Shown: positions 26,023-35,028, counted from the first letter of the stretch. The stretch: DNA of 64,000 bases from Gammaproteobacteria bacterium (GCA_016182845.1 JACPFT010000008.1:62001-126000); one strand, 5' to 3'. Program-made: numbers and translations. Notes: generated from the letters alone by a model not told the origin.

Positions 26023-26826
26023 GTGGACTGGGATCGACGCGGTTTCCTGGAAGCGGTCGCCCTCGCCGCCTGCCTGCCCCGGCTGGCCCTGGCCGGCGAG
26101 GCCGCGCCGCTGCGCATGGTCTATTTCGACACCTATCCCCCGTTCAGCTACAACGAGGCCGGGCAATGGCGCGGCATCCTCGTCGATCTGGTGCGCGAGG
26201 CCCTGGAAGGCGGCCTGGGTCTTAAGGTGGAGCACCTGGGCTATCCCTGGCGCCGCGCCCAGATCATGGTCCAGGGCGGCCAGGCCGACGGCTTCCTTAC
26301 CGTGCCCACTCCGGAGCGGCGCATCTACGCCGAGTTCAGTGCGGCGCCGCTCTACCAGGCCCGCGCCGCCATCGCTTATTCCAAGCGCAGCCGCCTTGCC
26401 GAACGCCTGGACAAGGTGCGCATCCTGGCGGATCTGCTGGAAGTGCCGCACGGCAATTATTTCGGCAATGGCTGGGCGGCCCAGAACCTCAAGGCCTATG
26501 ACGTGGAATGGTCGCCGACCCTGGAGATCGTGTTGCGCAAGCTGGTCCAGCAGCGCCGCGAGGTCTGCGTGGACAACTTTCCCTCCCTATACCACGCCGT
26601 GCATTCCACGAAGCTGCGCCGCGAGCTGGTGGTCAAACCCCTGCCCGACATGGGCTTCCCCTTCCCCATGCACATCGGCCTGCGCCGGCGCCTGCCCGGC
26701 ATCGAGGAACTGATTACGCGGCTCGATGCCTGGAATGCCGGGCAGGACGCCAAGGCCCGCGCCCAGCGCCTGCACGACCGCTATCTGCCGGATCTGGCGC
26801 CGGAGCTGGCCAAACTGTTGTATTGA
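26023..26826 (+). CDS. Periplasmic solute-binding protein (SBP_bac_3-like) with a twin-arginine-type leader
   Basis: About 267 residues. The leader is DWDRRGFLEAVALAACLPRLALA, whose RRGFLE core fits a Tat signal; the mature protein then reads LRMVYFDTYPPFSYNEAGQW, typical of the amino-acid-binding SBP family 3. ADGFLTVPTPERRIYAEFS matches the ligand-pocket region. No permease or ATPase gene is adjacent, so it may serve a distant transporter or act as a sensor or enzyme. A GTG at 26014 is also possible; the one at 26023 has the better-placed AGGTGGGGG upstream. Confidence 0.78.
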   Translation: MDWDRRGFLEAVALAACLPRLALAGEAAPLRMVYFDTYPPFSYNEAGQWRGILVDLVREALEGGLGLKVEHLGYPWRRAQIMVQGGQADGFLTVPTPERRIYAEFSAAPLYQARAAIAYSKRSRLAERLDKVRILADLLEVPHGNYFGNGWAAQNLKAYDVEWSPTLEIVLRKLVQQRREVCVDNFPSLYHAVHSTKLRRELVVKPLPDMGFPFPMHIGLRRRLPGIEELITRLDAWNAGQDAKARAQRLHDRYLPDLAPELAKLLY

Positions 26827-26842
26827 AGGTCGCGGGTCGGGC

Positions 26843-26898
26843 GTAGGTCCGACTTCCGTCGGACAGCTTCGGAGTAGTCCCGCTGACGCGGGACCTAC
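26843..26898. repeat. Paired palindromes (REP/BIME-like)
   Basis: Two perfect hairpins, GTCCGAC-N4-GTCGGAC (26847-26864) and GTCCCGC-N4-GCGGGAC (26877-26894), sit inside outer inverted arms GTAGGTCC (26843-26850) and GGACCTAC (26891-26898). They lie between the convergent binding-protein and racemase genes and may act as a two-way mRNA end signal. Confidence 0.7.
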
Positions 26899-26909
26899 AA
26901 CGGACTCGC

Positions 26910-27602
26910 CTAGCCCAGGGCGAATTCCACCGCCGCCGCCGCGTGCAAGGCGCAGGTGTCGAACAGCGGCAGCTCCGTGTCGCCGGGCTTCAGCAAGAGG
27001 CCGATCTCGGTGCAGCCCAGGATCAGGGCCTCGGCGCCCCGCTGCCTCAGGCCCTCGGCGATGGCCAGATAGGCCTGGCGCGAGCCCGGCTCGATCCGCC
27101 CCCGGCAGAGCTCCTCGTAGACGATCCGGTGCACTTCCCCGCGCTCTTCCGCCTCCGGCACCAGGACCTCCAGGCCGTGCTCGCGCTCCAGATGGGCGCG
27201 GTAGAAGTCCTGTTCCATGGTGAAGCGGGTGGCCAAGAGGGCGACGCGGCGGTGGCCGGCGGCGCGCAGGGCGGCGCCGGTGGGATCGGCGATATGGATC
27301 AGGGGAATGCTCACCGCCTCGGCGATGAGGTCGGCGAGCTTGTGCATGGTGTTGGTGCACAGAACCAACGCCTCCGCGCCGGCCGCCTCCAGGCGCCGCG
27401 CCCGGCGCGCCAGATCGGCGCCGGCCAGATCCCAACGGCCTTGAGCCTGGCGCTCGGCGAGCGGTGCGAAGTCCATGGAGTCCAGCAGCAGCTCGGCGCT
27501 GTGCAAGCCGCCCAGGCGCTCCCGCACGCCCTCGTTGATCAGCTGGTAATAGATCCGCGTCGATTCCCAGCTCATGCCGCCCAAGAGGCCCAGGGTTTTC
27601 AT
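26910..27602 (-). CDS. Aspartate/glutamate racemase family protein
   Basis: 230 residues of the PLP-independent amino-acid racemase family. It begins LGLLGGMSWESTRIYYQLIN and carries two catalytic-cysteine segments in the two similar halves: ALVLCTNTMHK and ALILGCTEIGLLL. The DSMDFAPL segment is typical of the YgeA/aspartate racemase branch, which interconverts L- and D-amino acids in the cytosol. The broad-spectrum YgeA type is as likely as strict aspartate racemase. It stands alone between repeats. Confidence 0.9.
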   Translation of the reverse strand: MKTLGLLGGMSWESTRIYYQLINEGVRERLGGLHSAELLLDSMDFAPLAERQAQGRWDLAGADLARRARRLEAAGAEALVLCTNTMHKLADLIAEAVSIPLIHIADPTGAALRAAGHRRVALLATRFTMEQDFYRAHLEREHGLEVLVPEAEERGEVHRIVYEELCRGRIEPGSRQAYLAIAEGLRQRGAEALILGCTEIGLLLKPGDTELPLFDTCALHAAAAVEFALG

Positions 27603-27630
27603 GCTGCCGTCCTTTTCGTCGAAGTAGAAT

Positions 27631-27730
27631 TAACCGCCAAGGCGCGAAGACGCCAAGGGGAAGAAATTCAGAGTCGGGCGGTGTTATCGAGTCGGCTCAT
27701 TCTTGGCGCCTTTGCGCCTTGGCGGCCAAG
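27631..27730. repeat. GCCAAGG-type inverted repeat, copy 1
   Basis: Left arm TAACCGCCAAGGCGCGAAGACGCC (27631-27654) and right arm TCTTGGCGCCTTTGCGCCTTGGCGG (27700-27725) face each other across 45 bases. Related pairs lie at 45151, 46617, 48985 and 52441. It lies in the gap between the racemase and EamA transporter genes. Confidence 0.75.
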
Positions 27731-27735
27731 CCCGC

Positions 27736-28653
27736 TCACGCCGCCTGTTTCTGGGCCAGCGGTTCCAGCGGCAGCTCCAGTTTCGGCGCCTTCTTGCGCA
27801 CGATCAGCAGATTGCCCGCGAGCCCCAGGGCCACGCCGACGTAGGTGCTGGCGTGCCATTCGAAGCCCTCGAAGAGCGTGGACAGCATCAGCGCCAGGAT
27901 CGGCGTCAAGACTGCCATGTACGAGGCCTTGGAGGAGCCGATGCGGCCCAGGAGGGTCAGATAGGCGCCGAAGGCGATGATGGAGCCGAAGACCGCCAGA
28001 TAGGTGAGCGAGAGCACGTAGCCGGGCGTCCACTCGAAGCTGAAGGCCTTGCCCTGGCTCAGGGCATAGACCGCCACGGCCGCCGCGCACCAGAGCATCC
28101 ACAAGGCGTTGACCGGCAGGACGGGCAGACCGGCGTGGCCGTTGCGCGTGGCGATCATATTGGCCACCGAGGCGCCCAAGGCGGCCAGGATCGGCCAGGA
28201 CAGGATCCAGGGAGACTCGCCGCTGGCGGCGAAGGCCCGGAGTTCCGGCCAGAACACCAGGACGATGCCCGCCACGCCCAGTGCCGCGCCGGCCAGCATC
28301 TCGCGGCTGGGGCGGGTACCGAAGCAGATCAGGGCCAGGGCGATGTTCATGAACAGCATCGAGGAGCAGGCCACGGCCACCAGGCCGGAGCTGATATGGG
28401 CCTCGGCGTGGTAGACGAAGGCATAGTTCAGGCCGTAGGACAGGCCCAGGAGGGCGATCCAGGCATGATCTTTCAGGCTGTAGGCGAGGCGCATGCCCCT
28501 GAAGGCGCAAAAGGCCAGCATGAGCAGACCAGCCAGGCTGAAGCGGTAGACCACCGAGACTTCCGGCGCCACCGTGCCCAGCTGGAAGGTGATGGCCAGC
28601 CAGGTGGAACCCCAGATCAGGGTGGCCAGGGCGTATAGCTGGAGATTGCTCAT
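27736..28653 (-). CDS. EamA/DMT-family transporter
   Basis: 305 residues with ten predicted membrane helices made of two EamA repeats. The first has LATLIWGSTWLAITFQLG and SVVYRFSLAGLLML; the second ends GSIIAFGAYLTLLGRIGSSKASYMAVLTPI. The family exports metabolites such as amino acids. It is transcribed divergently from a MocR-type regulator with an AAT-I domain, so its substrate may be an amine or amino acid sensed by that regulator (inference). MSNLQLYA at 28653 was taken as the start because the first helix follows it. Confidence 0.9.
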   Translation of the reverse strand: MSNLQLYALATLIWGSTWLAITFQLGTVAPEVSVVYRFSLAGLLMLAFCAFRGMRLAYSLKDHAWIALLGLSYGLNYAFVYHAEAHISSGLVAVACSSMLFMNIALALICFGTRPSREMLAGAALGVAGIVLVFWPELRAFAASGESPWILSWPILAALGASVANMIATRNGHAGLPVLPVNALWMLWCAAAVAVYALSQGKAFSFEWTPGYVLSLTYLAVFGSIIAFGAYLTLLGRIGSSKASYMAVLTPILALMLSTLFEGFEWHASTYVGVALGLAGNLLIVRKKAPKLELPLEPLAQKQAA

Positions 28654-28760
28654 GCTCGAGGGTCCTCGAAGAATGGGCCGCGCCCCGCCGGGGGAAGAGT
28701 CCGGCGAGGGAAGCGGCCAGGGCTTGCAGACCCTGGCCATTCTAGGCGAGCGCCGTCGAG

Positions 28761-28821
28761 CGATACAGATGCAGAAAACTTGTCATTGCACCGATACAGT
28801 TTTATTGTCGGGAAAACTGTA
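28761..28821. promoter_or_regulatory. Operator candidate between the EamA and MocR genes
   Basis: A 27-bp perfect inverted repeat TACAGTTTT-N9-AAAACTGTA spans 28795-28821. CGATACAG also occurs twice in direct orientation (28761-28768 and 28792-28799), about three helical turns apart. MocR regulators commonly bind repeated sites in such divergent regions, so this is the likely site of self- and transporter regulation. Confidence 0.6.
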
Positions 28822-28879
28822 CTGCTCGGACCTGCGACAATCTGATCCACCCTGCCGCCCGCGCCCCGGAGCCACCGCC

Positions 28880-30325
28880 ATGCTTTACGAAAACATCGCC
28901 GACAACCTGCGGAATCAATTGGACAAGGGCGTGTACCGGCCCGGTGATCGCCTGAGCTCGGTGCGCGCCCTGTCGCGGCAGCTGGGCGTGTCCATCTCCA
29001 CGGTGATCCAGGCCTACCAGCTCTTGGAAGATCAAGGACTTATCGAGGCCCGGCCCCAGTCCGGCTATTACGTCCGGCCTCAGAGCCAACGGCGCTGCCC
29101 GGAGACGCGCCTGCCCAAGCCCCGCTCCAAGCCCATGACCGTGGACAAGGGCGAGCTGATCATGGAAGTGCTGGAAACCCTCAAGGACCCCTCCCTGGTA
29201 CAGCTGGGCACGGCCAGCCCTTCGGCGGATCTCTTGCCCATCAAGGAGCTGAACCGAATCATGACCGGCCTGCTCAAGGACGATCCCCTGGCCGTGGTGC
29301 GCTACGAGGCCACGCCCGGCAACCTGGAGCTGCGCACCCAGATCGCCCGCCTCCTGCCCGGAGCCGGCGTGGAGCTTTCGCCCGAGGAGCTGGTCATCAC
29401 CAACGGCTGCCAGGAGGCCGTGGTCCTGGCCCTGCGCGCCGTGGCCGGCGCCGGCGACATCATCGCCGTGCAGTCGCCCACCTATTACGGCGGCCTCCAG
29501 GCCATCCAGTCCTTAGGCATGAAGGCCCTGGAAATCCCCTCGGATCCGCGCGAGGGCATCAGCCTGGACGCCCTGGGCCTGGCCCTGGAGCAATGGCCCA
29601 TCAAGGCCGTCTTGGTCATGCCCACCTGCTCCAATCCCCTGGGCTGTTCCATGCCCGAGGCGCGCAAGGAGGCCCTGGTCAACCTCTGCGCCGAAGCCGG
29701 CGTGCCCATCATCGAGAACGACGCCCATGCCGAGTTCGTCACCGACCCGGGCCTGACCGGCCACGCCAACCGGCCCAAGGCCGCCAAGCATTACGACAAG
29801 ACCGGCAATGTCCTGCTCTGCTCGTCCTTCTCCAAGACCCTGGCACCCGGTTACCGCATCGGCTGGATCGCCGCCGGCGCCTACCAGGCCAAGCTCAATT
29901 ACCTGAAATACGTCAGCAACCTGGCCTCGCCGGCCCTGGTGCAGCAGACCCTGGCCCAGTTCCTGGCCAAGGGCGGCTACGAGCGCCATGTGCGTAAGAT
30001 GCGTCAGCTGTATTGCCGCCAGCGCGAACAGATGGCCGAGGCCATACACCGCTATTTCCCGGAAGGCACGAAATCCGCCCACGGCGGCATGGTGGCCTGG
30101 GTGGAACTGCCCGGGCGCATCTCCGGCTTCGAACTCTACCGGCGCGCCCTGGAGCGCAAGATCTCCATCGTGCCCGGCGCCCTGTTCTCCGCCCAGAAGA
30201 AATACGAGCACTACGTCCGCCTGTCCTGCGGCGGCCTGTGGACCCCGACCATCGAGCGCGCCATGGCCGTCTTGGGGGAGAGCGCCGGACAGCTGGTTGT
30301 GGAGAACAGCAAGGCCGCCGCCTGA
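28880..30325 (+). CDS. MocR/PdxR-type transcriptional regulator (GntR HTH plus aminotransferase domain)
   Basis: 481 residues. An N-terminal GntR winged helix (IADNLRNQLDKGVYRPGDRL, SVRALSRQLGVSISTVIQAY, QSGYYV) is joined by a linker to a fold-type I aminotransferase domain. The PLP lysine is in SSFSKTLAPGYRIGW, with NPLG and the aspartate of ENDAHAEF also conserved. MocR proteins bind PLP and an amine or amino acid as effector and usually control a divergent gene, here the EamA transporter. The ATG at 28880 is the start of the HTH; ORF extension upstream would run through the operator region. Neighbouring codon use is normal. Confidence 0.92.
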   Translation: MLYENIADNLRNQLDKGVYRPGDRLSSVRALSRQLGVSISTVIQAYQLLEDQGLIEARPQSGYYVRPQSQRRCPETRLPKPRSKPMTVDKGELIMEVLETLKDPSLVQLGTASPSADLLPIKELNRIMTGLLKDDPLAVVRYEATPGNLELRTQIARLLPGAGVELSPEELVITNGCQEAVVLALRAVAGAGDIIAVQSPTYYGGLQAIQSLGMKALEIPSDPREGISLDALGLALEQWPIKAVLVMPTCSNPLGCSMPEARKEALVNLCAEAGVPIIENDAHAEFVTDPGLTGHANRPKAAKHYDKTGNVLLCSSFSKTLAPGYRIGWIAAGAYQAKLNYLKYVSNLASPALVQQTLAQFLAKGGYERHVRKMRQLYCRQREQMAEAIHRYFPEGTKSAHGGMVAWVELPGRISGFELYRRALERKISIVPGALFSAQKKYEHYVRLSCGGLWTPTIERAMAVLGESAGQLVVENSKAAA

Positions 30326-30386
30326 TGCGCGGACCGCGGACAGGCAGTAGAATCGGCTCATCCCGCCGCACAACAAGGAGTAGGCC

Positions 30387-30545
30387 ATGGATTCCATCAG
30401 CCAATTGATCACCGCCAACCCGAATATCATCTGGGCCGCCGTGGCCATCGCCGGCATCGCCTTCGCGGGCATGAAGGCCTGGTTCCGCCACGTGGAGCGC
30501 ATCGAGAAGATCCGCGCGGGGCAGGATCCGGACCAGGCGGCTTAA
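30387..30545 (+). CDS. Small membrane protein, 52 residues
   Basis: A 52-codon gene with a strong Shine-Dalgarno (AAGGAG) before its ATG. The product has one membrane helix (IIWAAVAIAGIAFAGMKAWF) followed by a basic/acidic tail (RHVERIEKIRAGQ). I do not recognise the family. Good translation signals, codon use like its neighbours and a following terminator support it as real. It may be co-transcribed with the MocR gene 61 bases upstream. Confidence 0.6.
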   Translation: MDSISQLITANPNIIWAAVAIAGIAFAGMKAWFRHVERIEKIRAGQDPDQAA

Positions 30546-30559
30546 GACGTGTTCCGTAG

Positions 30560-30590
30560 GGCGGGCGTAGGCCGAAGGCCGTAACCCGCC
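30560..30590. repeat. GGCGGG...CCCGCC palindromic repeat
   Basis: Outer arms GGCGGG and CCCGCC enclose a smaller hairpin GGCC-GAA-GGCC. It sits right after the small membrane protein gene. Confidence 0.6.
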
Positions 30591-30627
30591 ATCCCCTGGA
30601 CGGGGACTAGGGCGGGTCAGAAATAAC

Positions 30628-30649
30628 AAAGGGGCCATACGGCCCCTTT
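30628..30649. terminator. Bidirectional terminator
   Basis: A perfect 9-bp stem AAAGGGGCC-ATAC-GGCCCCTTT with T-rich flanks on both strands lies between the plus-strand small gene and the minus-strand M3 peptidase gene, and probably ends both transcripts. Confidence 0.85.
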
Positions 30650-30673
30650 GTCTTGCGCGAAATCCGCCGGAGC

Positions 30674-32806
30674 TTACTGCCCGGCGGTCTTCTCGGCCTC
30701 GACGAAGCCGCGCTTGCGCATCAGGGCCTGGGTGTCCACATCGCGGCCGCGGAAGTTGCGGAAGGCCTGGGCCTGGTCCACGGTGTTGCCCACCGAGAGG
30801 ATGTTCTTGCGGAAGCGTAAGGCCACGTTCTCGTCCCAGGCGCCCTTGCCTTCCTCGAAGGCTTCCCAGACGTCGGCGGTCAGGGAATCGGCCCAGAGGT
30901 AGGCGTAGTAGCCGGCGGAATAGCCATCGCCGGAGAACACGTGGTTGAACTGCGGCGTGCGGTGGCGCATGACGATTTCCTCGGGCATGCCCAGCTTCTT
31001 CAGCTCCTCGCGCTCGAACTTGTCCGGATCGATGGGGCCGGCGCCGGCCAGGTGCAGCTTCATGTCGATGACCGCCGAGCCCAGGTATTCCATGGTGCGG
31101 AAGCCCTCGTTGAAGGTGGCGGCCTTCTCGATCTTGTCCACCAGGGCGGCGGGGATGGGCTTGCCGGTCTGGTAGTGCAGGGCGAACTTGTTGAGCACTT
31201 CCGGCGTGGCCAGCCAATGCTCGTGGATCTGCGAGGGGAATTCCACGAAGTCGCGGGACACCGAGGTGCCGGACAGGGTCGGGTAGTTCACGTCGGAGAG
31301 CAGGCCGTGCAGGGCATGGCCGAATTCGTGGAACAGGGTCTCGGCATCGTCCCAGGAGATCAGGACCGGCGCGCCGTCCTTGCCCTTCACGAAGTTGGCG
31401 TTGTTGGAGACGATGGTGGTGATCTCGCCGTTGAAACGCTCCTGGTTGCGGTAGGCGTTCATCCAGGCGCCGGAGCGCTTGCCGTCGCGGGCATAGGGGT
31501 CGAAGTACCACAGGCCCACGTGTTGGCCCTTGCCGTTCTTCACCTCGTAGACGGTGACGTCCGGGTGGTAGACGGCGACATTGCTCAGCTGGCTGAAATG
31601 CAGGTCATAGAGCTTGGCGGCCATCCAGAACATGCCTTCGCGCAGGCGGTCGAGCTGCAGGTAGTTGCTGACCTCGGTCATGTCCAGGTCGTACTTGGCC
31701 TTGCGCAGCTTCTCGCTGATATAGCGGTAATCCCAGGCGGCCAGCTTGTACTTGCCGCCCTCGGCGTCGATGAGCTTCTGCATTTCCGCCACGTCGCGGG
31801 CCACGGCGGCGGCGCCCGGCTTCCACACGGCTTCCATCAGGGCCACGGCGCGTTCCGGGGTCTGGGCCATTTCCTGTTCCAGGCGCCAATGGGCGTGGCT
31901 CTTGTAGCCCAGGAGCTGGGCACGTTCGTAGCGCAGCTCGAGGATCTCGGTGATCAGCTTGTTGTTGTCGTGTTCGCCGCCCATGTCGCCGCGGCCGATG
32001 AAGGCACGCCAGACTTTCTCGCGGGCCGCGCGGTCCTCGCTCAGGGTCAGGAAGGGATCGGCGGCGGAGCGGGTGTTGGCGATCAGGTACTTGCCCTTGA
32101 GCTTCTTGGCCTCGGCGGCGCGCTGGGCGGCGTCCTTGATATCGGCCGGCAGGCCCTTCATGCTCGCCTCGTCCAGGACGGTGTAGCCGTTCTGCTCGTC
32201 GAACAGGACGTTCTGGCCGAAGCTGGTGTACAGGCTGGCCAGGCGCTGGTTCAGCTCGGACAAGCGGGCCTTCTGTTTCGCGTCCAGCTTGGCGCCGGAG
32301 CGCACGAAATTGGTGTAGTACAGCCAGGTGAGGCGCTGCTGCTCAGGCGTCAGCTTGGCCTTCTCCGGGGCGTTGTAGACGGCCTCGATGCGGGCGAAGA
32401 GCTTGGCGTTCTGGGTCACTTCATCGCCATAGGCCGCCTGCTTGGGCGCCAGCGCCGATTCGATCTTGGGCATGTCGCCGACGTTCAGGGTCGAGCTGTG
32501 GATGCCGAAATAGGTGTAGAAGCGGTTCAGTGCGCCGCCAGCCTTTTCCAGGGCGGCGATGGTGTTGTCGAAGTCCGGCGCCGCCGTGTTATCGGCGATG
32601 GCCTTCAGCTCGGCGCGGTTCTCGGTGATGGCCGCCTGGAAGGCCGCCTCGAACTCGGACACCTTGACCTTGTCCCAGGCCGGCACGCCGCCGAAGGGGC
32701 CGGTCCACTTGTCGAGCATGGCCGGCTTGCCGGCGGCGAAGGCCGGGCTCAGGGCCAGGCCGAGGGCGACGCACAGGGCGGCGCGCGGGAAGAGGGCGGT
32801 GCGCAT
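30674..32806 (-). CDS. M3-family zinc metallopeptidase (peptidyl-dipeptidase Dcp / oligopeptidase-like), exported
   Basis: 710 residues. A signal peptide (FPRAALCVALGLALSPAFA) directs it to the periplasm. The zinc motif HEFGH is at residues 493-497, with the third ligand in the following helix region (FVEFPSQIHEHW). GKRSGAWMNAYR and FSGDGYSAGYYAYLWAD are conserved M3 features at the substrate cleft. M3 enzymes degrade short peptides; Dcp removes C-terminal dipeptides. MRTALFPR at 32806 has AAGGAG upstream and is preferred over an ATG at 32845. It stands alone, with a terminator on the downstream side. Confidence 0.92.
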   Translation of the reverse strand: MRTALFPRAALCVALGLALSPAFAAGKPAMLDKWTGPFGGVPAWDKVKVSEFEAAFQAAITENRAELKAIADNTAAPDFDNTIAALEKAGGALNRFYTYFGIHSSTLNVGDMPKIESALAPKQAAYGDEVTQNAKLFARIEAVYNAPEKAKLTPEQQRLTWLYYTNFVRSGAKLDAKQKARLSELNQRLASLYTSFGQNVLFDEQNGYTVLDEASMKGLPADIKDAAQRAAEAKKLKGKYLIANTRSAADPFLTLSEDRAAREKVWRAFIGRGDMGGEHDNNKLITEILELRYERAQLLGYKSHAHWRLEQEMAQTPERAVALMEAVWKPGAAAVARDVAEMQKLIDAEGGKYKLAAWDYRYISEKLRKAKYDLDMTEVSNYLQLDRLREGMFWMAAKLYDLHFSQLSNVAVYHPDVTVYEVKNGKGQHVGLWYFDPYARDGKRSGAWMNAYRNQERFNGEITTIVSNNANFVKGKDGAPVLISWDDAETLFHEFGHALHGLLSDVNYPTLSGTSVSRDFVEFPSQIHEHWLATPEVLNKFALHYQTGKPIPAALVDKIEKAATFNEGFRTMEYLGSAVIDMKLHLAGAGPIDPDKFEREELKKLGMPEEIVMRHRTPQFNHVFSGDGYSAGYYAYLWADSLTADVWEAFEEGKGAWDENVALRFRKNILSVGNTVDQAQAFRNFRGRDVDTQALMRKRGFVEAEKTAGQ

Positions 32807-32976
32807 GAAGGAACTCCTTGTTGGTGGGCCGTGTTGATTGGCCATGCTGGCGGACTACGGGTAGGGACCGGCCAGCTTAGGGCTGCATGCTAAACCAAAC
32901 TTGAACGCTGTACTGCATCCGGGCGTTACAAGATGTGTCGGAGGAGGGAGCTCCTGGCTTCGTCGCATGATCCCAG

Positions 32977-33015
32977 AAGCCTCGTCGCCCCGCACGAGTG
33001 GGGACGACGAGGCTT
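32977..33015. terminator. Long GC hairpin after phoX
   Basis: Perfect 11-base arms AAGCCTCGTCG (32977-32987) and CGACGAGGCTT (33005-33015) are extended by CCCC/GGGG with one bulged base. It begins 34 bases past the phoX stop. There is no clear T-run, so it may block 3' exonucleases or act with Rho. The rest of the gap to 32806 shows no gene. Confidence 0.65.
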
Positions 33016-33048
33016 AGCTAAAGACGGCCTTTCCCGTAAGCGCGCCGC

Positions 33049-35028
33049 TCAGGCCCCCACTTCCCCGCCGTCGTCGCGGGTGATGACCACGGTCGCCGAG
33101 CGCGGACGGCCGCCGCTGGGGCCGTCCGGCCAGCTGGAGAACTTCATGGGATTGGCCGGATCGTTGTCCTCGGCGCCCGCCAGGGGTTCGCCCGGGTGCT
33201 GGATATTGACGAACAGGGTCTTGCGATCCGGGGTCATCATCCAGCCGGTCAGCTCGCAGCCCACCGGGCCGGTCAGGAAACGCTTGATCTCGCCGGTACG
33301 CGGATCGGCCACCAACATCTGGTTATTGCCGAAGTTCTTGTAATCGGTACGGCTGGCGGCATGTTCCGGGTGGTACATGGCCGAAGTGGACATGTCGGTC
33401 TGGATCCACAGACGGCCGGCGGTGTCGAAGGCCAGGCCGTCCGGCGCCGAGAAGATGTCGCCCTGGATATTGCCCTGGAGATTGGCCTTGGAGGACTTGG
33501 GATCGCCCGCCAGGACGAACAGGTTCCAGGTGAAACTCGTCGCCGCCGCATCGGAACCGGCTTCGCGCCAATGGATGATATGGCCATGGCTGTTGGAGGC
33601 ACGCGGGTTGGCGGCATCCACGGCCGGGGCGCCGCTGGCGCCGCGCTTGGAATTATTGGTCAGGGTCAGGTAGACGTCCTTGGTTTCCGGGTGCACGGCC
33701 ACCCATTCCGGACGGTCCATCTTGGTGGCGCCGACGGCATCGGCGGCGGCACGCGCATTCACCAGGACTTCCGCCTGATCGTTGAAGGCCGGGGCCACCA
33801 GAGCGCCCTGGCCGAACACCAGGGGCAGCCACTCGCCGCTGCCATCGCTCTTGAACTTGGCGACGTAGAGCGTGCCCTCGTCCAGGAGGTTCATGTTGGC
33901 GGCGCGGTTGGCGGCGTTGTAACTGCCCTTGGACACGAACTTATAGGCATATTCGTTGCGTTCGTCGTCGCCCATATAGACCACGACCTGGCCGCCGGGG
34001 GCGAGGGTCACCGTGGCGCCTTCGTGCTTGAAGCGGCCCAGGGCGGTGCGCTTGACCGGCTTGGACGCGGCGTCATAGGGGTCGATTTCCACGACCCAAC
34101 CGAACTTCTGAGCCTCGTTGGGATGCATGTCCAGATTGAAGCGATCGTCGATCTGGGTCCAGTCGGCGCCATACACCGCATTGGTGATGCCATAGCGCTT
34201 TTCCATGGCGCCCGGGACGGCCTTCTTGAAGAAACCGTTGAAGTTCTCTTCGCAGGTCAGGTAGGTGCCCCAGGGGGTCTTGCCGCCGGCGCAGTTGTTA
34301 AGCGTGCCATAGGCCTTGAGGCCGCCGCCGTCGTTCTTGGACTGCACCAGGCGATGGCCCTTGGCCGGACCGCCGATGCTCATTTCCGTGGCGCCGGTGA
34401 TGCGGCGGGCGTAGTTGGAGCCGGTCACCACGGTCCAGTTGCCGTCGACACGCTTGGCCTCGTACACGGACACGCCGTGGGCGGCGATCTGCTTGGCCAC
34501 GTGCTCCGGGTTGTTCTTGTCGAAGGCGGCGCCGTGCAGCAGGCCGCTGTCCACGTATTCGTGATTCACGCAGACCAGAAAATGGCCGTTGGCGTCGGCG
34601 CCCTGGATCGGGAACATTTCCATGCAGTCATGGTGCATGCCGAACTGCAGTTCCTGCTCGACGGCGGAGTTCGTGGCGTCCTTCTTGAAGACCGGGGCAC
34701 CGGCCTTGGCGCCGATGGGATCGCCCCAGCGCACGAAGACCTTGGCGCTATAGCCTTCCGGCACGCGCACCTTGTCCTCGAAGGAGGCGCCGATGGGCTT
34801 GAAGCTGGATTTCGCGGCCGGCGGCACGAAACCGTCGGCGCCGCTCTTGCTGCCGCCGCCACCACCGCAGGCGCTCAGGGCCGTGGCGCCGAACAGGCCG
34901 GTGGACATGGCCCCCAAGCCCCCCTTGAGGAAGCTGCGACGGGCGAAGCGGGTGTCGATGATCTGTTCAAAATGGGGATTTTCGGAAGGATTGGACAGGC
35001 CCAGATCCTCGATGTCGTGCTGGCTCAT
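33049..35028 (-). CDS. phoX: PhoX-type alkaline phosphatase (DUF839), Tat-exported
   Basis: 659 residues of the PhoX/DUF839 family. A Tat leader carries R30-R31 in FARRSFLKGGLGA and runs to a lipobox-like ATALSACGGGGGS. The six-bladed propeller shows the family's conserved blocks YVDSG, MSIGGPAKGH, NNCAGGKTPWGTYLTCEENF, GWVVEIDPYD and MDRPEWVAVHP. PhoX enzymes bind calcium and iron and strip phosphate from organic esters in the periplasm. A Pho-box-like array lies 82 bases upstream, so induction by phosphate starvation through PhoB is likely. The leader fits the tatABC genes encoded earlier in the window. Confidence 0.93.
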   Translation of the reverse strand: MSQHDIEDLGLSNPSENPHFEQIIDTRFARRSFLKGGLGAMSTGLFGATALSACGGGGGSKSGADGFVPPAAKSSFKPIGASFEDKVRVPEGYSAKVFVRWGDPIGAKAGAPVFKKDATNSAVEQELQFGMHHDCMEMFPIQGADANGHFLVCVNHEYVDSGLLHGAAFDKNNPEHVAKQIAAHGVSVYEAKRVDGNWTVVTGSNYARRITGATEMSIGGPAKGHRLVQSKNDGGGLKAYGTLNNCAGGKTPWGTYLTCEENFNGFFKKAVPGAMEKRYGITNAVYGADWTQIDDRFNLDMHPNEAQKFGWVVEIDPYDAASKPVKRTALGRFKHEGATVTLAPGGQVVVYMGDDERNEYAYKFVSKGSYNAANRAANMNLLDEGTLYVAKFKSDGSGEWLPLVFGQGALVAPAFNDQAEVLVNARAAADAVGATKMDRPEWVAVHPETKDVYLTLTNNSKRGASGAPAVDAANPRASNSHGHIIHWREAGSDAAATSFTWNLFVLAGDPKSSKANLQGNIQGDIFSAPDGLAFDTAGRLWIQTDMSTSAMYHPEHAASRTDYKNFGNNQMLVADPRTGEIKRFLTGPVGCELTGWMMTPDRKTLFVNIQHPGEPLAGAEDNDPANPMKFSSWPDGPSGGRPRSATVVITRDDGGEVGA

